DNA of 64,000 nucleotides, taken from assembly GCA_025506515.1 (NCBI GenBank), contig CM046442.1, positions 13,436,863-13,500,862 on the forward strand. Direction: 5' to 3'. This stretch comes from Flaveria trinervia (taxonomy: Eukaryota > Streptophyta > Magnoliopsida > Asterales > Asteraceae). Positions 49,588 to 61,965 of the stretch are shown here, in pieces. Position 1 is the stretch's first letter. Each line of letters opens with the position of its first letter. Position numbers and translations under genes: made by a program. The notes below the pieces were generated by a model. It was not told where the DNA came from. It searched no databases and worked only from the letters and a program-made list of their open reading frames with translations.

Positions 49588-50745
49588 TCAAGGCTTGCTA
49601 GGAAACCTCTCAGTAGTATGAAGAACCCCATCCAAGTGGAAATTGTCCATATGCTCCAACTGCAAATGCAGCCACTCAAGTCCATTTGATTCGTCATCCT
49701 CGAGCAACAACACACGAAGGGTACCTTCTGGACACTTATGAGCTGGACTATATAGTTGTCCACACTTGAAGCATAGTCCTTTCTTCCTGCGTTCTTCCCA
49801 CTCGGTGCGAGATAGGGAACGAACACCACGATCACGATAGCGTGCGTGCCCACTGGCAAGCCCGAAATTCTCAACAGTTTTGGACCTCGTATTGTCCAAA
49901 GGACGATACCCAATCCCGGAATCCAACAAAGGTAGGCCGGCATGTGGAGAGTACCGAAAACGGGACAACAACGTGCTGGAATTCGATGGCCGAAGCATCA
50001 ATTCGACATCCTTAGCCAAAGACATCGCATCAATGCAAGAAGTTGGACGATGTAAACGAACCCTCTGTTTGACATCATCCTTCAAACCAACGATAAAATA
50101 ACTGAGAGTTTGAGACTCCGGTAAACGAGGAACCAAGGACAATAAATACTCGAAATCATCTATATAATCAAAGATGGATTCTGATTGTTGAATAGTAGCT
50201 AATTGTTCGTAAGGATTTTGAATTGCGAGACCATTGAAGCGTTGTAACAATTCTGATTGAAATTCAAGCCAAGTCAAGGAAGGGCGAACCTGAGTGATGA
50301 TCGTAAACCAGTGTTGAGCAACCCCAATCATGCTCAATTGAACGAGACGCAAACGGATGTCATCAGCAGTATTATTGATACTGAAATACAGATTTGCCTT
50401 TTGGATCCAACCTTGCGGATCAAATCCAGAGAACTCAGGCAATTTCACCTTCTTCACAGCCAATGGTAAGCCAGCAGAAGCATCTATTGAATCCGATTTC
50501 GAGCCAGGTGAAGTGAAAACCATACCCACCGACCCTGATCCAGAAGACCCATCAACAAGCTTCGGCTCCTGCGACTGCATCCAAGCCATCATCACCTTAC
50601 GTAATTCAGCTGATTCTACCCGATACGCCTCTAACGCAGTAAGAGAAGCTTTAATTTCAGTAAAATCAGATTGGAGTTGTTGAATTTGTTTGTCGTGATT
50701 ATCCAAACGTGAATTATGATTCACCATGATTGAAAATTGAATCAA
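49588..50745 (-). CDS. gag: Intact gag polyprotein of the TR-GAG element, 385 aa
   Basis: An uninterrupted frame. Residues 10-55 look like a coiled coil (Q-I-Q-Q-L-Q-S-D-F, L-T-A-L-E-A-Y). Residues 105-240 fit the Retrotrans_gag domain of Ty3/gypsy elements (G-W-I-Q-K-A-N-L-Y-F, W-x-E-F-Q-S-E-L-L-Q-R-F, Y-I-D-D-F-E-Y-L). A zinc knuckle variant C-F-K-C-G-x7-H-K-C lies at about 325-340, the form seen in plant Reina-like chromoviruses. The frame then ends without any protease motif. It probably assembles into particles and packages its own RNA. A second ATG lies six codons downstream at M-V-N-H. Confidence 0.85.
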   Translation of the reverse strand: MIQFSIMVNHNSRLDNHDKQIQQLQSDFTEIKASLTALEAYRVESAELRKVMMAWMQSQEPKLVDGSSGSGSVGMVFTSPGSKSDSIDASAGLPLAVKKVKLPEFSGFDPQGWIQKANLYFSINNTADDIRLRLVQLSMIGVAQHWFTIITQVRPSLTWLEFQSELLQRFNGLAIQNPYEQLATIQQSESIFDYIDDFEYLLSLVPRLPESQTLSYFIVGLKDDVKQRVRLHRPTSCIDAMSLAKDVELMLRPSNSSTLLSRFRYSPHAGLPLLDSGIGYRPLDNTRSKTVENFGLASGHARYRDRGVRSLSRTEWEERRKKGLCFKCGQLYSPAHKCPEGTLRVLLLEDDESNGLEWLHLQLEHMDNFHLDGVLHTTERFPSKP

Positions 50746-50934
50746 AAATTGTAGGAATAGAAAGTAATGGAGGAATTGTAGATAGAAACCGGGATTAGAA
50801 AGCAGATGTAGAGTCGATAAGCAGAACAGGGAACAAATTGGAATTTAGAGCTGGAACCGGAAATTGAAAACGAAAGGAGAGCAGAGGGGCGGCAGGTCGG
50901 ACCAATGATAAGGATTAAATTAGGTAAAAGAGGA

Positions 50935-51185
50935 AAATCAAAGAAGCACTTTATATTGGATTTAAGAAGATGATCTCAAATGATCTACAAAGATAACTAT
51001 CCACCGAAGTGGTCCAAGGCTATGCCCTTCTCATGCTAATGCAATGAGCCTAACAAACTATCCACTATCTCCCCCTCCCCTTCAAATGACTATTGATTCT
51101 TATTTATAGAAATAGAAGTTACACTTATCCCCTCCCATAATTACAAAAGGCTATTAAGTAACACACTAGAATCAAATCTCTATCG
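50935..51185 (-). repeat. 5' LTR of the TR-GAG element
   Basis: Partner of 49307-49558. The terminal CA is changed to CG at 51184-51185. Confidence 0.85.
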
Positions 51186-51425
51186 GTTGTACACGTTATA
51201 ACATGTACTTACATATACATAACCCTATAGATACGTAACTCTAAGTTTTATATTTTGTAACACGTACTTAGATATACGTACCCCTATTTTTCATGGTAGA
51301 ATCAAATCTCTATCAGTTGTACACTTTATAACATGTACTTACATATACATAACCCTATAGATACGTAACTCTAAGTTTTATATTTTGTAACACGTACTTA
51401 GATATACGTAACCCCTATTTTTCAT
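51167..51425. repeat. Tandem duplication, period about 130 bp
   Basis: The unit from TAGAATCAAATCTCTATC to TACCCCTATTTTTCATG is present twice. It includes the last 18 bases of the LTR, so the duplication arose after the TR-GAG insertion. Confidence 0.85.
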
Positions 51426-51470
51426 GATTTTCATTTATAATATGGTTTTCAAGGGATCCCTCCCCTAAAC

Positions 51471-52200
51471 ATATATGCACTTTATTTGCTAAATGTTACA
51501 TGAAACATGTCTACCCTATTTGCATGATGGACGCGAAGAGGTGTGGCTTGTCATATTTCTTATTGTCCTTCTTGACTCATAGCAAGCTCCTTCTATGACG
51601 TGCTTTTGTGTTACTTGGACACTAGTTGGACTATGCACAAGGTTATGCTAAGTTTTTATAGTATCCTGATCATGTGTTGTTCTTTGTGAAGTATGTACTT
51701 AACGTATAACAATCTACACACTCTAATAGAAAAACAACTACGAGGGACGCTTGGCAACACCAATTTGATCTCATCAAATTTTTCTCGCTCATCGCTCTTA
51801 TTAAATAATCATATTGATAAATTATTATTTAACTTTTTTAATTAAATTAATTAATTAATAAATTAAGAGAGATATCTTTTTTTATTAATGTTATTTATAA
51901 ATAAATAATTCTTTTATAAAATAAGAAAATTATCTAAATCACCAAACTTTTTAAAAAATACAAAATTTTAATATTTGTGTTTTTGAAAGAAAAAAATGTT
52001 ATATACAAAAGTAATTAAAAATTAGAGATTTATAATAAGAAAAAAATTATAAACGTTTATTTAGAAACAAAATTTTCATTTATATATAATAAAGAAGATT
52101 TTAATCATATTTTATTTAAAATATCGATTTGTAGTCAATAAAATTTTATTATATTTAATATTTTTTATTCAACCTGTGTAATACACAAGCTTACTAAAAT
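51471..52200. other. AT-rich intergenic DNA, no gene seen
   Basis: Nothing recognised. At 52168 CCTGTGTAATACACAAG followed by TTAGT resembles a plus-strand Helitron 3' end, but weakly. Confidence 0.4.
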
Positions 52201-52202
52201 TA

Positions 52203-52250
<48 letters not shown>
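52203..52250. repeat. (TA)n microsatellite
   Basis: About 46 bases of TA directly before MITE family 2 copy ii. Confidence 0.95.
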
Positions 52251-52252
<2 letters not shown>

Positions 52253-52637
52253 GGGAGAGATCTCTTGAAAATCATATTATAAATGAAAACCATTATAACA
52301 AAGGGTTACATATATGTGAATACGTGTTACAAGTGTACAACTAAATGTTACGTATATGTAGAAGTTGTGTATATGTAAGTACGTGTTACCAAGTGTGCAA
52401 CTAAGAGCTACGTAATTGTACCTCATACTTACCTATATGTAAGTTGTTTTGTTAGCATTGACATTCCTTGGAGTTTATATATATATATATATATATATAA
52501 TGACTTTAAATTTTTTAAAGTTTACTCAAATGTAATTTAAACAATTAGAAAGTTAAATAATTATAAATTATGTGATTGGGTAGTAGTGATTTTCATGATT
52601 TTTCATTATAAACATGGTTTTCATTTGATCCCTCTCC
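52250..52637. mobile_element. AT-rich MITE family 2, copy ii (complete)
   Basis: The left end AGGGGAGAGATC, then TTGAAAATCAT and ATTATAAATGAAAACC, is mirrored at the right end as GGTTTTCATTTGATCCCTCTCCT: imperfect inverted ends of about 45 bases next to TA-rich sequence. There is no coding capacity. The interior matches copies i and iii in inverse orientation. Confidence 0.65.
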
Positions 52638-53510
52638 TATATATATATACGCTTTATTTTAATTGTATATTTTATTGATTGACTTTATTTTAATTGGAAA
52701 ATTAAATCGTTAAAAAGACCAAAATACACTCATATTCAATTGAGAACTTAACGAAGTTAATGTAGTGGATGGAAATAACAATATTTGGTAAACCATAATG
52801 ACTGAAATGACAAAAAAAAACTTTGGATTGAAATGGAAAATTTAATTAAACGTCAGGGATGAAATAGCATTTTACTCAAAATTAAAAAAAAGTCAAATTT
52901 GAGAAGTTAAATCATCAAAAATAAAAAAATTTATGTTAAAGGTAAATAATCAAAATTTATTTGAAAACCCCCTATGATAAGATACAATACCATTATGATA
53001 ATTAATATAATATAAATTAGTTTTATAACCACGTATTACGATGGTTACATTAAATTGTAAAAAAATTAACGTCAAAACGTTTTCTCCCATCCTCTTGTCG
53101 AGAGGGTGTTGGTGATTACGTAATTTTGCAACCTTATTTGTAATGGGCATCATAAAAGAGTTTTACACGTATACCCTTTTTATATTTGTGAATAATCTAT
53201 AGTTGAAAAATGAAAATATCAACAAAAAGAACACCAAACAAAGTGGGTAATGTAGTCAAAGAAAAAACACTTTTGGAATCAATAACCCTCGAATAAAAAT
53301 CAACGGAACCCAAGACAAAAGGATACACCAATAAAAGTATTATGTACAACAAACCAAAACATGTAAAATCCAATAAGCATAAGTTACAATGTTACTATGC
53401 ACAAATAAGTACATAGATATAGATGTAAAAGAAATATTTATAAATAATAACAATAATTATTATTTTATAGTAAGGGTTATACTAATAATAAATAAAAAGA
53501 AAGAAAGAAA
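52638..53510. other. AT-rich intergenic DNA, no gene seen
   Basis: Nothing recognised. Confidence 0.5.
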
Positions 53511-53622
53511 ATAGAGGTTGCGTTTGTTTATTTGTGTTCATGAACGTTCAGTAAGGTGTTTATTTATATTCATTTACATTTGTTCATGTTCATACGTTTA
53601 TGTTTGCAATTTTGTTCATTAT

Positions 53623-53623
<1 letters not shown>
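53511..53623. repeat. Second copy of the repeat at 49014-49122
   Basis: Nearly the same sequence from AGGTTGCGTTTGTTTATT to TTTTGTTCATTAT. After it a microsatellite and a MITE interrupt the homology, which resumes near 54330. Confidence 0.8.
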
Positions 53624-54297
<674 letters not shown>

Positions 54298-54301
54298 TAT
54301 A

Positions 54302-54540
54302 TATATATATAATGAAAACCATAAAAACCATCGATACTTAATTACATAACTTATAATTGATTTAACTTTATAATTGTTTAAAATATATTTGAGTAAACTT
54401 CAACCTTATTTTTTGAGGTCATTATATATTTTTAATTTAAACTCCAAGGAACGACGATGATAACGAAACGACTTATGTGTACGTAAATTTTATGAGTTAC
54501 ATGTACGTAACTCTTAGTTGCACACTTGGTAACAAGTACT
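54302..54540. mobile_element. AT-rich MITE family 2, copy iii (truncated)
   Basis: It matches 49126-49306 from AACTTATAATTGATTTAACTT to ACGTAACTCTTAGTTGCACAC and stops where the copia LTR begins. Confidence 0.65.
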
Positions 54541-55215
54541 TGTAGAGATTAATGAAGAGGCTGATGCAACCTAAACATCTTTAGTCTTTCCTGCATGCTG
54601 CACAAGTGCATTAAAAAAGAAGCTTAGGAAGTTTCACACATGAAACAGAAAATACTCTAAGTGTGAAATCTTCCGAAGCCAAGACCAATATCTTCCGAAG
54701 CCAAACATGAAGTCTTCCGAAGCCTCAGAGACAAAGTCTTCCGAAGCCTCAGAGACAAAGTCTTCCGAAGCTTCAAGTTCATGAAGACAGATTTCTTCCG
54801 AAGACTTTTAGTAACATGCTTTATCTGATGTACTGTTCCATAAAGCTGGACACCTTTCCGTTGTGCCTCTGCAAGTCACCAACTTACATGGGTTGGTGAA
54901 AAGGTCCATGCTTTTGGTAACTGTACATTGAGGTCTTGAGTCTGTAACTTTCTATTTTATGTACTTTATCCTTTTTGTAATAGATAAGGATGTGAGCTAT
55001 AGCATGTCATAGTCACAAGTCAAAAGGCAATCTGCCTTTTGACTCTACAATTGATTTTGTTTGTGTCTAGTCAATTGTATCCAGCTGGCTTTCAAAGTAT
55101 AGCCGGCTGTAGGATGTAGTATAAGTATCTCATGTTCTTGTATCTTTAGTATATGCTTTGTAACACTTGTAATAGAACATAGAGAAGACAATATACTGCA
55201 TTCTTGAAAACCAAA
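54541..55215 (+). mobile_element. Probable copia-type solo LTR, about 0.68 kb
   Basis: It starts near TGTAGAGATTAATG and ends near GAAAACCAAACA. It contains several TCTTCCGAAGCC units (54665-54805), a perfect 12-bp-arm hairpin (55018-55044), a TATAAG-like promoter (near 55121) and a CACTTGTAATAGAACATAGAG phrase typical of copia R/U5. A candidate duplication ACTTG overlaps both ends, but the exact boundaries are uncertain. Confidence 0.55.
54665..54805. repeat. Repeated TCTTCCGAAGCC motif
   Basis: Six copies of CTTCCGAAG within 140 bases; three of them sit in a perfect 30-base tandem unit (CTCAGAGACAAAGTCTTCCG). Confidence 0.85.
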
Positions 55216-55699
55216 CACTTGCTAACTAAGGATAAACAATTTAATTATATCGTTAATAAAAATACTTTTATCCAGTTGATATTCATTGTTTAAAATTACA
55301 AAAAACTATAATATTAATTATAATAAATAATAATAATTTTAATAATTATAACAATAATATGTTTAATAATAATAATAATAATAATAAATATTATTAATAT
55401 TAGTATTAGTTATAATATATCTAATTAATTATAACAGAAAAATACATAACCTTAAAGTAACAACATGTCGTTGTGATATGATTTTCATAATGACGGTCTA
55501 ATTTCCTTTAAGTTATTTTACAAGGAAAAAAACAAAAAATAAAATTATTACCTATATAGGATTTTCATAAAGGTGAATCATTTTCCCTCCAAATTATTTT
55601 AAAGAATATTAAATAAATTATGTTTTCGTCATAGAGTAAATACAATTTTTAATTTTTATACTTTTATTTAATTAAATCAAAAATTAAATGAAATTAAGA
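55216..55699. other. AT-rich intergenic DNA, no gene seen
   Basis: TAA/TTA-rich. A phrase ACAACATGTCGTTGTGATATG near 55461 resembles words in the adjacent CACTA-like end. Confidence 0.4.
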
Positions 55700-55857
55700 A
55701 ATTGTGATGACTTTTTGTCCTCTATGACGAGGATGGTTTTTTTTTTGGGATAGAACAACATGTGGCGACGGTATGTTGTCGTTTTAAGACTATCTATGGC
55801 GACGACATTGTATCATTATTATAGATCTTGTCGCAACAAGATTATTTTCTTGTAGTG
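55700..55857 (-). mobile_element. CACTA-type terminus
   Basis: The plus-strand end TTTTCTTGTAGTG is the inverse of CACTACAAGAAAA, the usual CACTA/EnSpm terminal repeat. It is followed by TAA, a possible 3-bp duplication. GACGACA and TTGTCGC words inside resemble subterminal repeats. The opposite end was not found. Confidence 0.5.
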
Positions 55858-57600
55858 TAAGATTTGATGTAGATATCATGGTCTAATTACATTGTCATGA
55901 TGTTGTCATGCTATCAATATCATATGACGAGCCTGCGGAACCCCACATACACAGCTACTCTTGGGCATGAGAATTCATGTTAATGAATTAAATGGTATAA
56001 AATAAGAACATGTAAGAATAATATATCTTTTAATAATTCAAGTGAGTCTAATTAATATTCATACAACAATTCAATCAAAAACAAAGATTGTTTTATGTCT
56101 ACTTGGAAAAGAATCGGGACCCTACTTTAGCGATCCGATTATGTTTAAATTTATGTAAAACCAAGGTATAATTTAATGTCAAAAGGCAAAAGAAAAGGTT
56201 TATGAGATAAATATTAAGTGTTTATAGAATAAAAGTTTAATATAAGAATAAAGCTGAAAAGTAATAATATAAAATATTCTTTTCTAAATTGCAACTTTTT
56301 CCTCATAAATTAGATAGTTTTAAGAATGCTTTTGAAAGATATTGATATGTTAAGAGACATAAATAAAAAAGTAAATTACAAATTGTGTTTATTAATACAT
56401 AAAATTAAATAGTGTGTTTTTTAATTTCAATAATTATATTGTATGTCTTTTTTTATAAATATTACACATATATATTATTCTTTACACCAATCTCCATTCA
56501 AATTTACAGTTAAATTAAGCATTTGTCCCTCACATAAGGGGTAGTTATGTGATTTGAGAATTTATAATTAATAAAACATTGAGTAATTAAGACTTTAATA
56601 AATCATCTAACTCTTATGTCATCTTTTTTAAGAATGAGCAATAGAGAACAAACCTTAAATCCCACATTGAAAGCATAGAATGAAGCAGAAAATTCAGATC
56701 ACCACACAAGAAACTAGAAGCGAGAACAATACTTCGGCATTGGAACAACTACAATTATCAATGCTAACTTACGCTATCAATGAATCCAACGTCTTCCTCA
56801 TGCCCCGGATTCAACCGCCTGAGAAGCGAAAACATACACGTATAACGACCATGATACGTAGCCTTACCCGCGGCGAAGCGTGATATAACCTCCTACTTAT
56901 TAATATTTGATATTATAAATAAGTTTACTACAATGGTTTTATATATAACTTTTAGGTAAGAGTTCAAGCAAAAGAAGTTTGTAACTTAAGAAAGGGTGTA
57001 AGAATTAATCATAACCATCAATTTTTAAATAAATAGTTGAGATTACATTATAGGTAAAAAATGTAATAATATTCTAGGCATAGTTGTCTTTGTTTTTATA
57101 TACGACATTATATTTTTTTAAAATTAAACTATAAACCGAGTGCTTTTTCTTTAAAATGAGTCCAGTATCGCCATATACGAAACATAAATATGTTTTTCAG
57201 CTCATATGATTTTTACTCATAATTGTGTATTTCACATAATTTATTGTGTCTTTTCTTTCATTATTATGTTTTCCTCAATATCTTTATGTTTTCCTAAACT
57301 GATGATTTCTGAATAACATATGGTAAAATGACACTAAAAAATCATTTGATAAAATAACAACTATTTTATCTAATGCATGAAAAACAATAGTAAAATTACA
57401 CTAAATGGTATAAAACACGTAAAACACAATTATAAAATATCCATTGTTTTTTTGCTTGTCGTTGTATTTTCTTGACCACTATTTAGTTTTTCTAAAATAA
57501 TAACTTCTGAAAAACATTTAAGTGAAATAACATTGTTATGTATTAACAATTGTAAAACACGATAATAGAATAACAACAAACTCATACAAAATATAACGTA
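55858..57600. other. AT-rich intergenic DNA with one less AT-rich patch
   Basis: No gene supported. A 67-codon plus frame at 56680-56883 lies in a patch of balanced base composition but shows no domain, and it has no splice partner that I can place. Confidence 0.4.
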
Positions 57601-57611
57601 AAACACAATCA

Positions 57612-57642
57612 TATATATATATATATATATATAATATATATA

Positions 57643-57693
<51 letters not shown>
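57612..57693. repeat. (TA)n microsatellite
   Basis: About 80 bases of TA with two AATAT interruptions. Confidence 0.95.
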
Positions 57694-57694
<1 letters not shown>

Positions 57695-57699
57695 CAAAT

Positions 57700-59025
57700 G
57701 CCGAAAAATATTTGACACTATGATCTAACATATTTGACACAATAACATTACATATTAGATACAACAAGCTGAAGTATTTGACATAATAATCAAAATATCT
57801 TCTTCTTTTAAAACAATAAAATGTCATATGTCAAGCCCAAAATCATTGTTAGGTTTTTTAAATTAATATACTTTTTACTATAACTTTACTTAACTTTTAA
57901 AATCAATATTCTATAAATTTCTAAATACATCAATCTAACACGTTTATTTTTATTTACGTTTCGCTATAAGTTATATTCAAAATTGATCCAGGTCAAATAT
58001 TGTATATTTTATTTTTGTACTATAAGGAATATCTTATGAGAAATCCAAATATATCATCTTTACATGTTTACTTTTACATACTCTTCGATATAGTTTTATT
58101 AGTAAATGTTTTGTCGCAACGTGCAATGCAAACCGAAAAGTCAAATATGATATATTTTGAATTTGTTTTCTAATAACGTAATGTTTTTTATTCGGAATAT
58201 ACCGTTACGACATGTTTATTTTTATCCACGTTTCGTTATAAAGTTCATTTAAAACTTAACCGTTACAACACGTGGTTAATATCCACTGGTTTTTTTAAAT
58301 ACAATAATATTTATATACATATTTTTAGAGTGACAACCCACACACTTATATAATATACTTCTATATCTACCCCAGATTTATGTATCTCAACTCGTCATAA
58401 GCATATCTCGACCCTTGACTTGAAGATGAGTTTCAAAGCTTTAACTTTAATTGAATTTACATTTAACTCAACCAAACTCCTTTAAACAACAATACCTTGA
58501 CTTTTTCATATACATGTGTAAATAAAATACAACCTTCTCAAGATAGAAAAAATTTATATAGTTATACTTGTGGTTTGATTATATTGCATATTTAATCTCT
58601 AAAATCTAAAGATACAAAATCAGTCTAAATTTTTATGTGCACATTAATGTTTGGTCCTTAGACTTCAAAATTTGAAAAGTTGGTCCACACTTTTGTGTGG
58701 ACGTTACTCGCTTGGTCCTTAAAATTAAATCTAAAAGTTAATTCAAACTTTTATGAAATAAATAAAAAATTATAAGATTTAATGTCAGGGATCAAACATC
58801 TAGCAAACATACAAAAATTTAGGCTAATGTTATAACTTTTAGAAAGCTAAGGACCAAGTTTGTAATTTTATTTAATAATATAAACATGAATGCAATTTTC
58901 TGGAAAAGGTATCAAATAACTTTGCATGCTAATAAAGGCTCGGTTATTTCATGCTCAATTATGTGCCAGGGACCAGGGATACGTGGAAGCTCTCAGTCCA
59001 AAATCAAATTTTAACTTTATTTATA
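57700..59025. other. AT-rich intergenic DNA, no gene seen
   Basis: ACTTTTATGTGTRGACGTTA-like words around 58630-58730 look repeated. No coding support. Confidence 0.5.
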
Positions 59026-59060
59026 ACTAGTTTTAATAAACTCGTGTAATACATGCGTTT
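59026..59060 (-). mobile_element. Helitron-like 3' terminus
   Basis: ACTAGTTTTAATAAACTCGTGTAATACATGCG is the reverse view of hairpin plus CTAG plus T, as at 1268. The hairpin has decayed. Confidence 0.35.
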
Positions 59061-59669
59061 AATAAATAAAATATTAAATAAAATAAAAAATTATTAATTA
59101 TAACATAATATGTGATTTAAATGATGTATAAGTATTATAAGTAATAAAATAATAATATTAATTTTTTAAAAAAATGTCTTTATGCTTTCTTTGTTTTTCT
59201 AAAAAATAAATCAAACATTTAGTTTCAAAACAAAACATATTTAAAAAATATCATTTTTAAAATATTTAATTTTTTTAAAGAAAGTATGATGTACATTCTA
59301 GAAAATTTTCTTTTTATAAAAATTTTTTTCTCTAGAAATAAAAATTAATAAAAAGATTATTTCTTAGTCTTTTTAAAAATAACTTATAATCAAAAAATAG
59401 AATTAAATATTAAAATTAGTAATTAGTTGAGTTATTTAATAGGAGAGAGAAACAGAAAAAAAACTTTTAAGAGTGAATGTGATGTTGACGTGTGACATTT
59501 CTAGTTATCCTTTTATGTCATGTAGTATCTCTAGTTACATTTTTATTATAATAAGATGATTTCTTTTACATTAAAAAGAACAATTCCAGTAGAACTTTAT
59601 ATTTTCATTATTTCTGGAATATACAATTTATATATATATATATATAGGTGTGTGTGTGTGTGTATATGT
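59061..59669. other. AT-rich DNA, possibly the body of the Helitron-like element
   Basis: No genes. Words such as GTGTGACATTTCTAGTTA near 59493 recur within the region. Confidence 0.35.
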
Positions 59670-59847
59670 ATTATAAGCTTATCTTGAGAACCATTTTTTT
59701 GTGGAAACTTTAATAACCAATGTAAATCACATGCTATCCTCCCCTTTTTTTTAAAACATTCATAATTTTTTTTCACAACATCAATTTTTTATTTAAAAAT
59801 CACCATAAAATTCTGTATTTTTTATCTTTCCAACGCCTACCATATTG

Positions 59848-59898
<51 letters not shown>

Positions 59899-60205
59899 TT
59901 AAAATCGTCCATCCGTTGTTTACATATGTGTAAATCCGGTTATACACATGTGTAATACAAGATTTATATATATGTAAATCCGATATTACACATGTTTAAA
60001 ATGAATTTCGTAAAAAAATGAGAATTTTTTTATGAAAAGGGAAACTAGAACAACATTTTTGTGTTTTTATTTTTATGTTATTTTTTCATTTATAATTTTT
60101 TAAATATGTTTTTGTTGATTATAATTTTAGTATTGAAAACTAGTGTTTGAGATTGGTTTCTAGAGTTCTAATAAAAAGTGAGTTCACATTTGATCACTCC
60201 CCTAT
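59670..60205. mobile_element. AT-rich MITE family 1, copy 2 (inverted)
   Basis: It is the reverse of the copy at 53750: CCAACGCCTACCATATTGATAT, TACACATGTGTAA words and the end AGTGAGTTCACATTTGATCACTCCCCT all match in inverse order. A (TA)n tract has expanded internally at 59850-59900. Confidence 0.75.
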
Positions 60206-60206
60206 A

Positions 60207-60246
<40 letters not shown>

Positions 60247-60363
60247 GTATATATATATGTATGTATGTATGTATGTATATATATATATGTATGTATGTAT
60301 GTATATATATATATATGTATATATATGTATGTATATAGTATATATATACATATACATATATAT

Positions 60364-60416
<53 letters not shown>

Positions 60417-60501
60417 GTATATATATACATATACATATATATATATATATACATATATATGTATATATATACATATATATAGGTATACATATATATGTAT
60501 A

Positions 60502-60547
<46 letters not shown>

Positions 60548-60558
60548 TATATATATAG
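60202..60558. repeat. Long compound (TA)n(GTAT)n microsatellite
   Basis: About 355 bases of alternating purine-pyrimidine TA, GTAT and ACAT units in changing order. Open frames of Ile and Tyr on both strands are artefacts. Confidence 0.95.
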
Positions 60559-61873
60559 AAAAATTTTAAAATTTTCCTATATTAGAAAAATATATTAAAA
60601 TTTTTGATACAACCGATTTTAAAAGATATATTAGAAAAATCAATTCAAACCCTCAGGAAATTAAATTTGAACCATCAACGCATAAATGGCCTGCATTGTT
60701 AGAGGGTTGTGAAGTTTAATGATACACTATGATACATCTGTTAAAAAAATATTAACAAAAAAAATAAAATTACTAATCTGTAATATATTTTGAAAAGCCT
60801 AATTTGGTAACAGAAAACAAGAACAAAACTATATAAGAAAAATAATAAATGGTATAATACATAAAAGGTCAAATTTTCATTTTAAAGAAATTGTTTTAAT
60901 CAAAGAGTGTAAGAAAAATAATTTATGTAACTTATACATTGTTGAATCGAAATAATATTTTATAATATATATTATTATATATATTTGGAGATTTAATCAT
61001 GTGGGTAGCACACGTACCTACCATTCTCATAAAGGTCAGACTTGGCCACATAGGTGGAGTAGGGTGAAAAGGTGAATTGGTAAAGTTTTAAAATGTCCCT
61101 CTAATTATTAAAGTATTATTATTCTTTTCATTTCTTGTTAACTTTTTTCCCACAACAAAATGTCATCTTTGGCATAAAAACCGACATTCGTATACTATGG
61201 TCGACCATCTATTTATGTAATATCATGTCATATTTATTTTTCAATAACGATTGTGTATGACATGTCGGCGCATCTTTCGAAATGTTTACGGTTTATATCA
61301 TTGACAGTGTCGTCTGTCAAACATCCTCGTCACGATTGGTCAACTGTATATCTGTTAATTTAAAAGAAACAAATTCAAATAATTAATATTGTCATTTGCC
61401 CTTTTTTTTACTTAAACAAGTTATAGACTGAGATGGATGTAGGGTGCCATGCATGATCTTGTATATGTATCGCTAACTGAAGTCAATTTATAGCTAGGTG
61501 AGTTCTTTTTGGTTAATCTGCCAATATCTTTTCTTTTTCGTCTCTTTGTATCTAACAACGTCTTCGTTTAGTTTGAAATTTTTTTGTATATAATGATGTG
61601 TTTTATGTTGAACGAAGTTATATTGTTGTGATTGTTTCTCTATCAAGTTTCTACCGTTTACTAGTAGTCATTATCAACGTGAAGAAAAAACACATAGCTT
61701 TCATATATTTTATTTGAGATCAAAATCTGCATATTTTTTCACTGAAAACTAATGAAATTTGTGACTTATGTATTTTTTTTACCCAAGGATGTGGACATTA
61801 GCAGCAATTATTGAAGTACTTTTAGGTTTCTCTCATGGAACAAGTGGTACTTTCATTATTATTATTAATTTTT
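60559..61873. other. AT-rich intergenic DNA, no gene seen
   Basis: Nothing recognised on either strand. Confidence 0.5.
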
Positions 61874-61965
61874 GGGAAAATTACTGAAATGAACATTTGA
61901 CCAAACACAATTACAAAAATAATCATTGACTAAAAAATTTACGAAATTATAGAACACACTTTGAC

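Larger units (their letters stand above)
49307..51185 (-). mobile_element. Small gag-only LTR retrotransposon (TR-GAG type), 1.88 kb
   Basis: Two LTRs of about 250 bp (49307-49558 and 50935-51185) flank one minus-strand gag gene. The perfect 5-bp duplication GTTGT flanks the whole (49302-49306 and 51186-51190). On the minus strand a purine tract GGGGGGAGTAT directly precedes the LTR start TGATAGAG. No protease, reverse transcriptase or integrase is present, so movement must depend on another element. The LTRs differ at roughly 3-4% of sites by eye. No clear primer binding site was found. Confidence 0.85.
49126..51470. mobile_element. AT-rich MITE family 2, copy i, split by TR-GAG
   Basis: The left part is 49126-49306 and the right part 51186-51470. 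The words AACTCCAAGGAACRACGA, ACGTAACTTTTAGTTGTACAC and the end GGTTTTCAAGGGATCCCTCCCCT are shared with copy ii at 52250-52637 (inverted). The TR-GAG element sits at the GTTGT site. Confidence 0.65.

Noticed and set aside
54665..54805. CRISPR-like spaced repeats
   Set aside because: Units are short and irregularly spaced, spacers are themselves repeated, and the setting is a plant LTR.
60147..60598. Long Ile/Tyr-rich frames on both strands
   Set aside because: They are produced by the stop-poor (TA)n(GTAT)n tract.
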